From JAVJUV01 sp047314965 (GTDB lineage: Bacteria > Pseudomonadota > Alphaproteobacteria > Rhodobacterales > Rhodobacteraceae), in contig NZ_JBLBVK010000050.1 in NCBI RefSeq assembly GCF_047314965.1, positions 1 to 64,000 on the forward strand: DNA of 64,000 nucleotides. The letters run 5' to 3'. A program made the position numbers and the translations under genes. Shown one piece after another: positions 16,853 to 25,816 of the stretch. Position 1 is the stretch's first letter, and each line of letters begins with the position of its first letter. The notes under the pieces are model-generated. The model saw only the letters and a list, made by a program, of their open reading frames with translations. It was not told the origin of the DNA and did no database searches.

Positions 16853-18856
16853 CTATTGCGCTGCCAGTTTTCCGGCTTTTCGCTCTCTGGCCGCACTCTG
16901 CAATTCCGCCATCAGCGGGGCTGCCCGCAAAACGGGGTTCGTCAGGTAATGATCCCTGACCGCCAATCCGAATTCCCCGGCATCTCCACTCGCCTCGACC
17001 GGCTGCCATTCATTCGCCGGCACCTCGTCGATTGCCTTCAGATGCGGCACTTCGGCGACCAGCTTCGCACGCAACTGCGCAAGGCTGTCATAAGACAGGG
17101 TCGCCCCCATTTCCGCGGAAAGCGCCCTCAGGATCGCCCAGTTTTCCTTGGCGTCTCCCGGCGGGAAGCTTGCGCGCATCGCCAGTTGCGGACGGCCCTC
17201 GGTGTTGACGAACAACCCGTTCTCTTCGGTCCATGCCGCGGCTGGCAGGATGATGTCCGCCCGATGCGCGCCCCGATCGCCGTGGCTGCCCTGGTAGATC
17301 ACCGTCGGGCCAGCGGGAATCTCAACCTCGTCGGCGCCAAGGTTGAAGATGACGTCCGCATCCTCCACCCCGCCGTCGGATACAGCGCCCACGTCCATAG
17401 CGCCCACGCGACTGGCAGCCGTATGCAGAACCATGAACTTCGACTGCGTGGCCTCAGCATAGCGCATGGCATCGGCAAGAACCGCCGCGCCATTCTCGCC
17501 CGTCAACACGCCCTGGCCGACAATGACCAGTGTGTCCTTGCCATGGGCGTTTTCAGGGTTCATCCCGAACAGCCCCTTCAGGGCATCATGGCTGGTGCCT
17601 AGATGGGCATAATCATAAGTCAGGTCGACCGGTTGCCCGACCAGCCCGATCGTCGCGCCCTTCAGCCAAGCTTTGCGAATACGCGCGTTCAGGACCGGCG
17701 CTTCGGCCCGGGGGTTCGTACCGATCAGCATGATCGCCTTCGCCGCGTCGATGTCTTCAACCGAAGCCGTTCCGACATAGGCCGACCGGTTCCCGACCGG
17801 CAACTTCACACCATCCGTGCGGCATTCGACCGAACCGCCCAGGCCTTCGACCAGCTCCTTCAGGGCAAAAACCGCTTCAACAGGAGCAAGGTCTCCGATG
17901 ATCCCGGCCACCCTTCCGCCTTTCATCGCACCGGCCGCAGCAGCCAAAGCCTCGGGCCAGCTTGCGGCACGCAGCTTTCCGTTCTCACGGATATACGGCT
18001 TGTCCAGACGCTGGCGACGCAGTCCGTCCCACGCGAAACGCGACTTGTCCGACAGCCACTCCTCGTTCACACCGTCATGGTTCCGCGGCATGATCCGCAT
18101 CACTTCGCGTCCCTTGGTATCCACGCGAATGCTGGAGCCAAGCGCGTCCATCACATCGATCGACTCGGTCTTGGTCAGTTCCCACGGGCGCGCGGTGAAC
18201 GCATAGGGCTTGCTGGTCAAAGCACCGACCGGGCAAAGATCGACGATATTGCCCTGCATCTCACTGTCCAGCGTCTGTCCCAGATAGGACGTGATCTCGG
18301 CATCCTCACCGCGACCGGTTTGCCCAAGCTCGGGCATGCCGGCCACCTCGGTGATGAACCGCACGCATCGGGTGCAGGAAATGCAGCGCGTCATCTCGGT
18401 CTTGACCAGCGGGCCAAGCTCGAGGTTGTCTACCGCGCGCTTCGGTTCGCGGAAACGGCTGAAGTCCACGCCATATGCCATGGCCTGGTCCTGCAGGTCG
18501 CACTCGCCGCCCTGGTCGCAGATCGGACAATCCAGCGGATGGTTAATCAGCAGGAATTCCATGACGCCCTCGCGGGCCTTTTTCACCATGGGAGAATTCG
18601 TCTTCACCACAGGAGGCTGGCCCTCGGGACCCGGTCTCAGGTCGCGCACCTGCATCGCACAACTGGCTGCAGGTTTCGGCGGGCCGCCAACCACTTCGAC
18701 AAGGCACATCCGGCAGTTCCCGGCGATCGACAGCCGTTCGTGATAGCAGAAACGCGGAATTTCTATTCCGGCCACTTCGCACGCCTGAATAAGCGTAAGG
18801 GCCGGATCGACCTCGATCTCGATGTCGTCGATAATCAGCTTCCGAAGGTCGGACAT
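16853..18856 (-). CDS. nuoG: NADH-quinone oxidoreductase subunit G
   Basis: 667 aa from the ATG at 18856 (MSDLRKLIID). An upstream in-frame start at 18892 would add 12 residues that do not look conserved. Electron-transfer subunit of the peripheral arm. The N-terminal 2Fe-2S ferredoxin domain (about 8-80, with PRFCYHERLSIAGNCRMC) and the 4Fe-4S region (CPICDQGGECDLQDQ; CISCTRCVRF) hold the Fe-S chain. The molybdopterin-oxidoreductase-like remainder is reduced, as in mitochondrial NDUFS1. SD-like AAGGGGA lies upstream. It is followed by the 88-bp gap to nuoH. Confidence 0.96.
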   Translation of the reverse strand: MSDLRKLIIDDIEIEVDPALTLIQACEVAGIEIPRFCYHERLSIAGNCRMCLVEVVGGPPKPAASCAMQVRDLRPGPEGQPPVVKTNSPMVKKAREGVMEFLLINHPLDCPICDQGGECDLQDQAMAYGVDFSRFREPKRAVDNLELGPLVKTEMTRCISCTRCVRFITEVAGMPELGQTGRGEDAEITSYLGQTLDSEMQGNIVDLCPVGALTSKPYAFTARPWELTKTESIDVMDALGSSIRVDTKGREVMRIMPRNHDGVNEEWLSDKSRFAWDGLRRQRLDKPYIRENGKLRAASWPEALAAAAGAMKGGRVAGIIGDLAPVEAVFALKELVEGLGGSVECRTDGVKLPVGNRSAYVGTASVEDIDAAKAIMLIGTNPRAEAPVLNARIRKAWLKGATIGLVGQPVDLTYDYAHLGTSHDALKGLFGMNPENAHGKDTLVIVGQGVLTGENGAAVLADAMRYAEATQSKFMVLHTAASRVGAMDVGAVSDGGVEDADVIFNLGADEVEIPAGPTVIYQGSHGDRGAHRADIILPAAAWTEENGLFVNTEGRPQLAMRASFPPGDAKENWAILRALSAEMGATLSYDSLAQLRAKLVAEVPHLKAIDEVPANEWQPVEASGDAGEFGLAVRDHYLTNPVLRAAPLMAELQSAARERKAGKLAAQ

Positions 18857-18901
18857 AAGGCTTTGGTCCCCTTGGGTTCCGCCGCCTTCCATCGGCGGCC
18901 G

Positions 18902-19309
18902 TCATTTCGCGCGAAGAAGCTTCCCCGCAACGCTGCCCTTGGCTATTTCTTCACGGCCCACAGTGCAATAGCCTTCCGGATTTTCAGGTGTCGCACCCCT
19001 TTCGGCCAGGTCGGCCCTTATGCGACCTCTCAATTCCTCTTTTTCTTTTTTGTTTTCAACAAGTTCTTCTATTTGAGCTTCGCTGTAACCCTCATCTCGC
19101 GCGTATTTTTCAAGCGCGCGCAGATAATTATATGCCGCTAGCCAGCGTGGAGAGATGCTGGAACAGTTCTTTCGGACCTCGTCGGCAAGCCCGATTGCAT
19201 AGAATCCGTTCACCACGGTCGGGTTCTCATGGAGGGGCTGCAAGGCGGCGACAGGGCCGCTGCTGAGGCCTGCGCTCAAAAGGATCGCTGCAAATCTACG
19301 CATCAACAT
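18902..19309 (-). CDS. DUF5333-family secreted protein
   Basis: 135 aa from the ATG at 19309; a second ATG two codons later (19303) and an upstream TTG (19339) are alternatives. An N-terminal signal peptide (MLMRRFAAILLSAGLSSGPVAA) is followed by a helical domain with two cysteines (KNCSSIS; GYCTVGREEIAKGS). It resembles the DUF5333 family known from Rhodobacteraceae, where it accompanies nuo genes. Predicted periplasmic; biochemical role unknown. It lies between nuoG and nuoF, suggesting co-expression with complex I. Confidence 0.75.
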   Translation of the reverse strand: MLMRRFAAILLSAGLSSGPVAALQPLHENPTVVNGFYAIGLADEVRKNCSSISPRWLAAYNYLRALEKYARDEGYSEAQIEELVENKKEKEELRGRIRADLAERGATPENPEGYCTVGREEIAKGSVAGKLLRAK

Positions 19310-19420
19310 ACTCGGCTTCTGCTCTGACCTTGTTCGCAAATATAGTGGTCTTGAGCAAAGATTGCAGCGAAAGCTGACCGCTATGCGATAACATCTTTGA
19401 AACCGGCAAGGATTCGCCGC

Positions 19421-19648
19421 CTATCGCCGGCGGTCGCGCAGTGGATGCACCCCGCGCACTGCCTTTCTGCCGAAGGCCGCTGCCATGACGAAACCTACAA
19501 GACCCAGAAGAACGATCGGGACCCAGTACCAGACCGGAACCAGATTCGACCCCGTCGCCCGGACGGCGGCCCATAGCGGCAGACCAATGATTGCGAGGGT
19601 CGCAAGCGCACACAACGCGCTCAGGAAACCGTCCCAGAAACGGATCAT
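19421..19648 (-). CDS. Small two-helix membrane protein in the nuo operon
   Basis: 75 aa with two hydrophobic segments (about 8-28 and 42-61) and a very basic C-terminus (VHPLRDRRR). No family is recognised. It starts 6 bp after the upstream lipoprotein gene, with no clear ribosome binding site, and is followed by about 110 bp of apparently non-coding DNA before DUF5333. Position and hydrophobic pattern support a real gene; sequence alone gives no function. Confidence 0.5.
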   Translation of the reverse strand: MIRFWDGFLSALCALATLAIIGLPLWAAVRATGSNLVPVWYWVPIVLLGLVGFVMAAAFGRKAVRGVHPLRDRRR

Positions 19649-19654
19649 CGCAGG

Positions 19655-19999
19655 TTAACGATTGGTGCAACGAGCGGTGAACACCATGTTCTCGCCCTCG
19701 CGAACGAAAGCCCAGTCGCCGGTTGCTGGGTCGACCGTCCAGTCGGCAGCCGAACTGCCAAAGGTAGACAGGCAATACCGTGTCACCGGGAAACGGGCCG
19801 ATTCTCGCACATCCTCAACCGACGCTTCCGCGGCCCGGACAGTTACCGCGACATCCCGGCGATCCTCGCCGCGCTGAATTTCCGCCCGAAAAGGCAGGGC
19901 AGCGGCCGCAACGCCCTCTCCATCCTGGGGACGGATCAGGCTACAGCCGCTCAGCGACAGCAAGGCAACGCCGATGATCAAACGCCTCACGGCTGTCAC
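19655..19999 (-). CDS. Small lipoprotein encoded between nuoF and nuoG
   Basis: 114 aa. The GTG start at 19999 overlaps the nuoF stop (GTGA). A lipoprotein signal with lipobox LSGC places the lipidated Cys at about residue 19. The mature part is short and contains two more cysteines (TRYCLST and FTARCTN) that may pair. Predicted to be anchored on the periplasmic side of a membrane. Unknown function; coupling to nuoF suggests a role linked to complex I or simply shared expression. Confidence 0.7.
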   Translation of the reverse strand: MTAVRRLIIGVALLSLSGCSLIRPQDGEGVAAAALPFRAEIQRGEDRRDVAVTVRAAEASVEDVRESARFPVTRYCLSTFGSSAADWTVDPATGDWAFVREGENMVFTARCTNR

Positions 20000-21291
20000 T
20001 CCGCCGCGACGGCGCTCACACGCCCGGTTTTCTGTGCCTTGATCCGGTCCTCGATTTCGTCACGGAAGTTGCGGATCAGTCCTTGGATCGGCCAGGCAGC
20101 CGCATCGCCAAGGGCGCAGATCGTGTGTCCTTCGACCTGCTTGGTCACGTCGAACAGCATGTCGATCTCCTCGACCTCGGCCTCGCCGCGCACAAGGCGA
20201 TCCATCACCCGCATCATCCAGCCTGTGCCTTCGCGGCAAGGCGTGCACTGCCCGCAGCTCTCATGCTTGTAGAACTTGGACAGCCGCCAGATAGCTTTGA
20301 TGATGTCCGTAGACTGATCCATCACGATCACGGCCGCGGTTCCCAGACCCGACCTCTGCTCCCGAAGGTAGTCGAAATCCATGATCGCTTCGCGCATGTT
20401 CTCGCCCCGGATACACGGCACCGAAGAGCCACCCGGAATGACGGCTTTCAGGTTGTCCCAGCCGCCGCGAATCCCGCCGCAATGCTTTTCGATCAGTTCT
20501 TCGAAGGTGATCGACATGGCTTCTTCAACCACACAGGGATTGTTCACATGGCCGCTGATCGCAAACAGCTTGGTACCTGAATTGTTCGGACGGCCAAATC
20601 CGGCGAACCACTCGGGGCCGCGCCGAAGGATCGTCGGCACGACGGCAATCGATTCGACGTTGTTTACCGTGGTCGGGCACCCGTACAGCCCCGCGCCCGC
20701 AGGGAACGGCGGCTTCATCCGCGGCATCCCCTTCTTGCCTTCGAGGCTTTCCAGAAGCGCGGTTTCCTCGCCGCAGATATAGGCGCCGGCGCCATGGTGC
20801 AGGTAGAGATCGAAATCCCAGCCCGACCCAGCGGCATTTTTTCCAAGCAGGCCCGCATCATACGCCTCGTCGATGGCGTTCTGCAGAGCTTCCTTCTCGC
20901 GGATGTATTCACCGCGGATGTAGATGTAACAGGCATGCGCCTGCATTGCGAACGACGCGATCAAGCAGCCCTCGATCAGCGTGTGCGGATCGTGACGCAT
21001 GATTTCGCGGTCCTTGCAGGTACCCGGCTCGGATTCATCCGCGTTCACAACAAGGTAGGATGGACGGCCATCCGATTCCTTCGGCATGAAAGACCATTTC
21101 AGGCCAGTCGGGAATCCGGCACCGCCGCGACCGCGAAGGCCGGACGCCTTCATCTGGTCGATGATCCAGTCACGACCCTTCTGGATGATGCCGGCCGTTC
21201 CGTCCCAGTGGCCGCGCGCCTTGGCGCCCGCCAGTGTCCGGTCATGCATCCCGTACAGGTTGGTGAATATACGATCCTTGTCTTCGAGCAT
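19996..21291 (-). CDS. nuoF: NADH-quinone oxidoreductase subunit F (NADH/FMN-binding)
   Basis: 431 aa from the ATG at 21291, chosen because GAGGTGAGC lies immediately upstream and homologues begin MLxDxDRIFTN. The frame stays open 11 codons further. Binds NADH, FMN and cluster N3. Motifs: GLRGRGGAGFPTGLKW (NADH/FMN glycine-rich loop), ESEPGTCKDRE, YIRGEY, and the 4Fe-4S motif ESCGQCTPCREGTGW with a later Cys (ICALGDAAAWP). The C-terminus overlaps the lipoprotein start. Confidence 0.96.
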   Translation of the reverse strand: MLEDKDRIFTNLYGMHDRTLAGAKARGHWDGTAGIIQKGRDWIIDQMKASGLRGRGGAGFPTGLKWSFMPKESDGRPSYLVVNADESEPGTCKDREIMRHDPHTLIEGCLIASFAMQAHACYIYIRGEYIREKEALQNAIDEAYDAGLLGKNAAGSGWDFDLYLHHGAGAYICGEETALLESLEGKKGMPRMKPPFPAGAGLYGCPTTVNNVESIAVVPTILRRGPEWFAGFGRPNNSGTKLFAISGHVNNPCVVEEAMSITFEELIEKHCGGIRGGWDNLKAVIPGGSSVPCIRGENMREAIMDFDYLREQRSGLGTAAVIVMDQSTDIIKAIWRLSKFYKHESCGQCTPCREGTGWMMRVMDRLVRGEAEVEEIDMLFDVTKQVEGHTICALGDAAAWPIQGLIRNFRDEIEDRIKAQKTGRVSAVAAE

Positions 21292-21336
21292 GCTCACCTC
21301 GTCCATCGCGGCCTGGGATACCACGGCCGCGCATCG

Positions 21337-21561
21337 TCAATTGTCCCGGCGTTTCCGCCAGATTTGCCATGTCACGAACAGCGCCCAGAGGAAACCCGCA
21401 AGTGCGAAAAGATCGACAAGAAATACATATCTGTCCGGAAGACCAAGACGTCCGCCTATCCATTGCGCAGCCATCCAGCCCACCATGGTCGCGGCGATCA
21501 CGATGGACACAAGCCGCGCCTGGCGCGCCAGAATTTTGTCAGGGTCGGTTCCGTCGCTCAT
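21337..21561 (-). CDS. DUF5337-family small membrane protein
   Basis: 74 aa from the ATG at 21561 (MSDGTDPDK); the frame is open to 21618. Two transmembrane helices (about 16-36 and 46-66) end in a basic tail (WRKRRDN). The pattern matches DUF5337 proteins of Rhodobacteraceae, which lie between nuoE and nuoF. Function unknown. Confidence 0.75.
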   Translation of the reverse strand: MSDGTDPDKILARQARLVSIVIAATMVGWMAAQWIGGRLGLPDRYVFLVDLFALAGFLWALFVTWQIWRKRRDN

Positions 21562-21686
21562 TGCGTTCCACATCGCTGTCGCGCGCTTCACCGCGCGTAT
21601 ACCGTTGCACACCAACAAGGCGCAACGGTATTTCTTTCAGATCCCCGGAGCGGTTGATCCGCTCTTGTCAAAATCGAAGCGTCGCG

Positions 21687-22313
21687 TCAGTAAACGTCGC
21701 CGTCTTCGACCCTTTTCGAGAATTCCGTCTCTCCGCCACCGGCAAGTATCCTGGCCTGGTCAATCCACGAATCCCGGCTCACACGCCCCTTGAAACCCTG
21801 CAGGTTCGCATCGACCCAAGCCACCTCGTCAGGCGTCCAGCCCGCGATCTGGTCGAAATGCCAGAAGCCCAATGAATTGCAGAGTTTTTCAAGTTTCGGA
21901 CCAATGCCCTTGATCTGCTTCAGGTCATCGGCCTTCCCGTCACGAGGCGCGTCCAGTCCGGCAGGCCGAATACCCTCGTTTTCTCCCTCCAAGACACCGT
22001 CGCCATCGAAGTCCTCTCCACCGGGTGTCGCTGCGACAGCGGCAGGTTCCGGAGCCGGAGCAGGCTTAGCGGCGACCGGCGCAGGAGCGGCCTTCGGTGC
22101 CGGAGCAGGCTTGGCAGGCATGGCGATCCGATCGGAGCCGCCGAATCCCAAATAAAGAACGATCGCGGCCAGAAGCGCGATCAAAATGGCAAGGAACGCT
22201 GCGGCGGAGAAGCCGTATTCCCCCAGCACCATGAGCGCCACGAAGGCGACAAGGAAAATACCCGCCGCAATCGCGCCAACGATTGTAAGCGAGCCCTGGG
22301 TGTGTCGTGACAT
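21687..22313 (-). CDS. Membrane-anchored helix-hairpin-helix protein
   Basis: 208 aa. Two hydrophobic helices (about 8-30 and 36-57), then a Pro/Ala/Lys linker (65-95), an acidic DGDG stretch (102-112) and a C-terminal helix-hairpin-helix module (about 129-190) with DDLKQIKGIGPKLEKL and GFKGRVSRDSWIDQA. The same module ends NuoE (next gene upstream) and ribosomal protein L21 at 60615. HhH modules of this type often bind nucleic acid or mediate protein contacts; here the module would face the cytoplasm if the hairpin topology holds. Function unknown. Confidence 0.75.
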   Translation of the reverse strand: MSRHTQGSLTIVGAIAAGIFLVAFVALMVLGEYGFSAAAFLAILIALLAAIVLYLGFGGSDRIAMPAKPAPAPKAAPAPVAAKPAPAPEPAAVAATPGGEDFDGDGVLEGENEGIRPAGLDAPRDGKADDLKQIKGIGPKLEKLCNSLGFWHFDQIAGWTPDEVAWVDANLQGFKGRVSRDSWIDQARILAGGGETEFSKRVEDGDVY

Positions 22314-22423
22314 GGAGCGCCTCCCTAACGTTATCCTTCAGACTGCGTATAGCAAAAATCTGGCGTCGGGGAAATTTTCTGACTTCGAGATGCTCATACC
22401 GAAGGGAAAATCGCGAAACCCGC

Positions 22424-23482
22424 TTAATTTCCCTGATCCGCAAGCTCCTTGGCCTGAGCAACCCAGTTGTCACGAGTGACCCTGCCCTTGAAGCCTTCAA
22501 GGTTTTCGTCGACCCAGGCGATCTCCTCCTCGGTCCAGGCGGCCACCTGGTCGAAATGGAAAAAGCCAAGGCTGTGAAGCAGTTTTTCCAGCTTCGGGCC
22601 GACCCCCTTGATCTTCTTCAGATCATCGGGTTGCCCTGCCCTCGCTTCGCTCAGCCCCTCGGGTTTGCGGCCCGGCGAAGACGGTGCCTCTGCAGCAGGT
22701 GCGGCAGGCGCCTTGGGTGCGCTGCGCGCCGCCTTCGTCGCCGCGCGCTCCTCGGACGGCGAAATCGTCCCCGACGCTCCGCGCCACGGCGCGCGCAGCG
22801 GCACCTCGGTGCCATCGATGCGCTTGACGGTGTCGCCGATTTCAACAGCCAACTGCACGCTCGCATTATACCGCTGCTTGCCGCTGTCGAACTCTTTCAG
22901 GCTTGTCAGGCCGCTGAGGGGCTCTGCGGCATAACGGCCATTCTGCGGTCCGGGCACAGGAACCTTGCCCTCGGCAAGTTCGTCCAGGATCTCGGCAAAA
23001 CGTTCGGCGGTCAGGTCTTCATAATAGTCCTTGCCGATCTGAGCCATCGGCGCATTCGAGCACGAACCAAGGCACTCGACCTCTTCCCAGGTAAACTTGC
23101 CATCGGCAGACAGCTTGTGCGCGCTGTTCGCGATCTTGTCCTTGCAGACCTGGATCAGGTCTTCGGCCCCGCAGATCATACAGGAGGTCGTTCCGCACAC
23201 CTGCACATGGGCGATGCTGCCCGTCGGGTGCAATTGGAACATGAAATAGAACGTCGCGACTTCCAGTGCCCGGATATAGGCCATGTTCAGCAGCGCCGCG
23301 ACATGCTCGATCGCCGGACGCGAGAGCCAACCCTCCTGCTCCTGGGCGCGCCACAGAAGCGGGATGATCGCGCTTGCCTGCCGGCCCTCGGGATATTTCG
23401 AGATCTGCGCCTCTGCCCAAGCCTGGTTGGCGGGAGTGAAGGCGAAGCTATCGGGTTGTTCGTGGGCTAGGCGGCGAAGCAT
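22424..23482 (-). CDS. nuoE: NADH-quinone oxidoreductase subunit E with C-terminal helix-hairpin-helix extension
   Basis: 352 aa, about twice the usual 160-190. Residues 1-175 are the thioredoxin-like 2Fe-2S (N1a) subunit with ligands C96, C101, C137 and C141. After a variable segment (about 180-240) and an Ala/Pro/Lys-rich linker (245-275) comes a helix-hairpin-helix domain (286-350) beginning DDLKKIKGVGPKLEKLL. It receives no obvious Fe-S role and would project from the peripheral arm. The next gene downstream encodes the same module on a membrane anchor, so the two may interact or share ancestry. Confidence 0.95.
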   Translation of the reverse strand: MLRRLAHEQPDSFAFTPANQAWAEAQISKYPEGRQASAIIPLLWRAQEQEGWLSRPAIEHVAALLNMAYIRALEVATFYFMFQLHPTGSIAHVQVCGTTSCMICGAEDLIQVCKDKIANSAHKLSADGKFTWEEVECLGSCSNAPMAQIGKDYYEDLTAERFAEILDELAEGKVPVPGPQNGRYAAEPLSGLTSLKEFDSGKQRYNASVQLAVEIGDTVKRIDGTEVPLRAPWRGASGTISPSEERAATKAARSAPKAPAAPAAEAPSSPGRKPEGLSEARAGQPDDLKKIKGVGPKLEKLLHSLGFFHFDQVAAWTEEEIAWVDENLEGFKGRVTRDNWVAQAKELADQGN

Positions 23483-23557
23483 TTCGGTTCCCTCGGTCTT
23501 CGTGGCAAATCCCCTTCAAGAGATCTGCAAATTTGTTCGAACAAGATTGCGCTCGGA

Positions 23558-24769
23558 TCAGCGGTCGACTTCTCCGAACACGATATCCATCGTTCCGATG
23601 ATCGCGCTGACGTCCGCAAGCTGATGGCCTTTCGACACATGGTCGATCGCCTGAAGATGCAGGTATCCCGGCGCACGCAGTTTCGCCCGATACGGCTTGT
23701 TGGTTCCGTCAGCCACCAGATAAACGCCAAACTCACCTTTCGGCGCTTCGACGGCAGCGTAGACCTCGCCCGCAGGAACATGGAAACCCTCGGTGTACAG
23801 CTTGAAATGGTGGATCAGCGCTTCCATCGAAGTCTTCATGTCGCCCCGAGACGGCGGAGTGATCTTGCCGCGCGCCAGGACGTCGCCCGGTTCGTTGCGC
23901 AATTTCTCACAAGCCTGGTGAATGATCTTCAGGCTCTCGCGCATCTCGGCCATGCGGCAGAGATACCGGTCATAGCAGTCGCCGTTGGTGCCGACGGGAA
24001 TCTGGAACTCGAACTCGTCGTAGCATTCATAGGGCTGCGCCCGGCGCAGGTCCCAGGCCATGCCCGATCCCCTCACCATCACGCCTGAGAAGCCCCAGTC
24101 CAACGCCTCCTCTTCAGAGACGACGCAGATATCCACGTTCCGCTGCTTGAAGATCCGGTTCTCGGTCAGAAGCCCGTCGATGTCGTCCAGAACCCTGGGG
24201 AACTCCTTGGCCCACTGGTCGATGTCCTCGATCAGATCGGGCGGCAGATCCTGATGGACGCCGCCAGGCCGGAAATAGGCCGCGTGAAGGCGCGCGCCGC
24301 AGGCGCGCTCGTAAAAGACCATCAGCTTCTCGCGCTCTTCGAAGCCCCAGAGCGGCGGCGTCAGCGCGCCAACGTCCATCGCCTGGGTCGTCACGTTCAG
24401 AAGATGGTTCAGAATGCGTCCGATCTCCGAATACAGGACCCGGATCAGGCTGGCACGGCGCGGAACTTCGACCCCGGTCAGCTTCTCGATGGCAAGGCAC
24501 CAGGCGTGCTCCTGGTTCATCGGCGCCACGTAATCCAGCCGGTCGAAATACGGCAGGTTCTGGAGATAGGTCCGGCTCTCCATCAGCTTCTCCGTGCCGC
24601 GGTGCAGGAGACCGATATGCGGGTCGCACCGTTCCACGATCTCGCCGTCCAGCTCCAGCACCAGCCGAAGAACTCCATGTGCCGCAGGGTGTTGCGGACC
24701 GAAGTTGATGTTGAAGTTCCGGATCTTCTGCTCGCCCGTCAGAGCGTCTTCGAAATTGCCGTCCATCAT
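23558..24769 (-). CDS. nuoD: NADH-quinone oxidoreductase subunit D
   Basis: 403 aa from the ATG at 24769, which has the SD GGAAGG 6 nt upstream; the adjacent ATG at 24766 (MDGNF) is equally usual. Longer in-frame extensions overlap the sulfotransferase gene and look spurious. 49-kDa-type subunit of the peripheral arm that forms the quinone-binding pocket with NuoB. Signatures: FNINFGPQHPAAHGVLR, HIGLLHRGTEKLME, LPYFDRLDYVAPM. It is encoded separately from nuoC, with two extra genes in between. Confidence 0.96.
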   Translation of the reverse strand: MMDGNFEDALTGEQKIRNFNINFGPQHPAAHGVLRLVLELDGEIVERCDPHIGLLHRGTEKLMESRTYLQNLPYFDRLDYVAPMNQEHAWCLAIEKLTGVEVPRRASLIRVLYSEIGRILNHLLNVTTQAMDVGALTPPLWGFEEREKLMVFYERACGARLHAAYFRPGGVHQDLPPDLIEDIDQWAKEFPRVLDDIDGLLTENRIFKQRNVDICVVSEEEALDWGFSGVMVRGSGMAWDLRRAQPYECYDEFEFQIPVGTNGDCYDRYLCRMAEMRESLKIIHQACEKLRNEPGDVLARGKITPPSRGDMKTSMEALIHHFKLYTEGFHVPAGEVYAAVEAPKGEFGVYLVADGTNKPYRAKLRAPGYLHLQAIDHVSKGHQLADVSAIIGTMDIVFGEVDR

Positions 24770-24770
24770 C

Positions 24771-25628
24771 TCACACCTTCCGACCCCAAGCCTCGGGCAT
24801 CCGCCCGAGAGCGGCATGGGCTGCCTCGTATTGCGGGGCCAGCCAATGCGCCGCCCTGCGTCGCTGGTCCGGCGACATTGCCAGAGCCTGCCCCGCGTGA
24901 ACGGGAGCCGGGCTGGGTGCAACCCGTCCGATTCCCAGGAAATCACAGATGCGCGCAAGGCCTTCGCCCGACACCATCTCTTCGAACACCTCGATCAGCA
25001 ACTTGCCTCCCGGCACCGCTGCCGCCAGTCGCTTCAAAGCGCCCGCATAGTCGCTCCGCCGGACGATCTGGCTCTCTTCGCCCGAAATCGTCCTCGACAG
25101 AATCCGCTCACACCGGCGCGCCGATACGACGCCGTCCGCATCCCGCCGCCCGGCGATCATCCGCACATGGCTCCACAACCGGTCGACCGGGTCGCGCATC
25201 AGGTAAAGAAACCGCACGTCCTGCGCCATACGCGCCATCCTGGCCAATCGGTCAGCCGAAAGAAGCGCATAGGCGGGTGTGGTTTCACCCACGACCTGTC
25301 CAGAAGTGGCGCCCTCCGAAAGATACCCCAGATAGGCTCCGATATCCTCGCCGCCGCGCTCCAGCACGTCCATCCAATCACCGCCGTCGGCGATACGGGC
25401 GGCCTGTTCCGGCGTCGCATTCAGACCGCCGTTGGTGCGCTCCAGAAGTGCAACCTGCCGTGCGCGCATCCTCTGCAGGTTGCGCGACATCGTACCTTCG
25501 TCCAAAGCGTCGAAGTAATGCAGTTCCTTGATCGACCGGAAATGACACCCCGGATGCACCGCCAACTGGCTGTGCAGCCAGCTCGTTCCCGCCTTGGCGG
25601 CACCGACGCAGAGGAACACAACACTCAC
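24771..25628 (-). CDS. Sulfotransferase-family protein between nuoC and nuoD
   Basis: 285 aa from the GTG at 25628, with a strong SD (GAGGGGGGCAGG) and a 4-nt overlap with the preceding small gene. PAPS-dependent sulfotransferase fold: 5'-phosphosulfate loop GAAKAGTSWLHS (about 9-20) and 3'-phosphate motif RDPVDRLWSH (145-154). The length fits the bacterial sulfotransferase domain. The acceptor is unknown. The stop lies one base before the nuoD start, so it is embedded in the complex I operon. A link to respiration has no known precedent that I can name; it may simply use the operon. Confidence 0.85.
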   Translation of the reverse strand: MSVVFLCVGAAKAGTSWLHSQLAVHPGCHFRSIKELHYFDALDEGTMSRNLQRMRARQVALLERTNGGLNATPEQAARIADGGDWMDVLERGGEDIGAYLGYLSEGATSGQVVGETTPAYALLSADRLARMARMAQDVRFLYLMRDPVDRLWSHVRMIAGRRDADGVVSARRCERILSRTISGEESQIVRRSDYAGALKRLAAAVPGGKLLIEVFEEMVSGEGLARICDFLGIGRVAPSPAPVHAGQALAMSPDQRRRAAHWLAPQYEAAHAALGRMPEAWGRKV

Positions 25629-25810
25629 GCCCTGCCCCCCTCGACATCGTCCTTGAAGGCGATGATCCACAACAGCACAAGCGCGATCGCCGGGATGATT
25701 GTGAGGATCGCGAAATACTTCGAGATCCCGTAGCGCGGCAAAATCTTCCAGAAGGGGACGATCAGCAGGACCGCCACCACAAGGAACCAGATCAGACCGC
25801 CGCCGCCCAT
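25625..25810 (-). CDS. Tiny two-helix membrane protein in the nuo operon
   Basis: 61 aa with two hydrophobic helices (about 6-22 and 31-51) and an acidic C-terminus (FKDDVEGG). It starts 6 bp after the nuoC stop and its TGA overlaps the sulfotransferase GTG, so it is translated in the coupled row. No family name can be given; its size and position suggest a small complex I-associated or neutral passenger protein. Confidence 0.65.
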   Translation of the reverse strand: MGGGGLIWFLVVAVLLIVPFWKILPRYGISKYFAILTIIPAIALVLLWIIAFKDDVEGGRA

Positions 25811-25816
25811 GATCGT

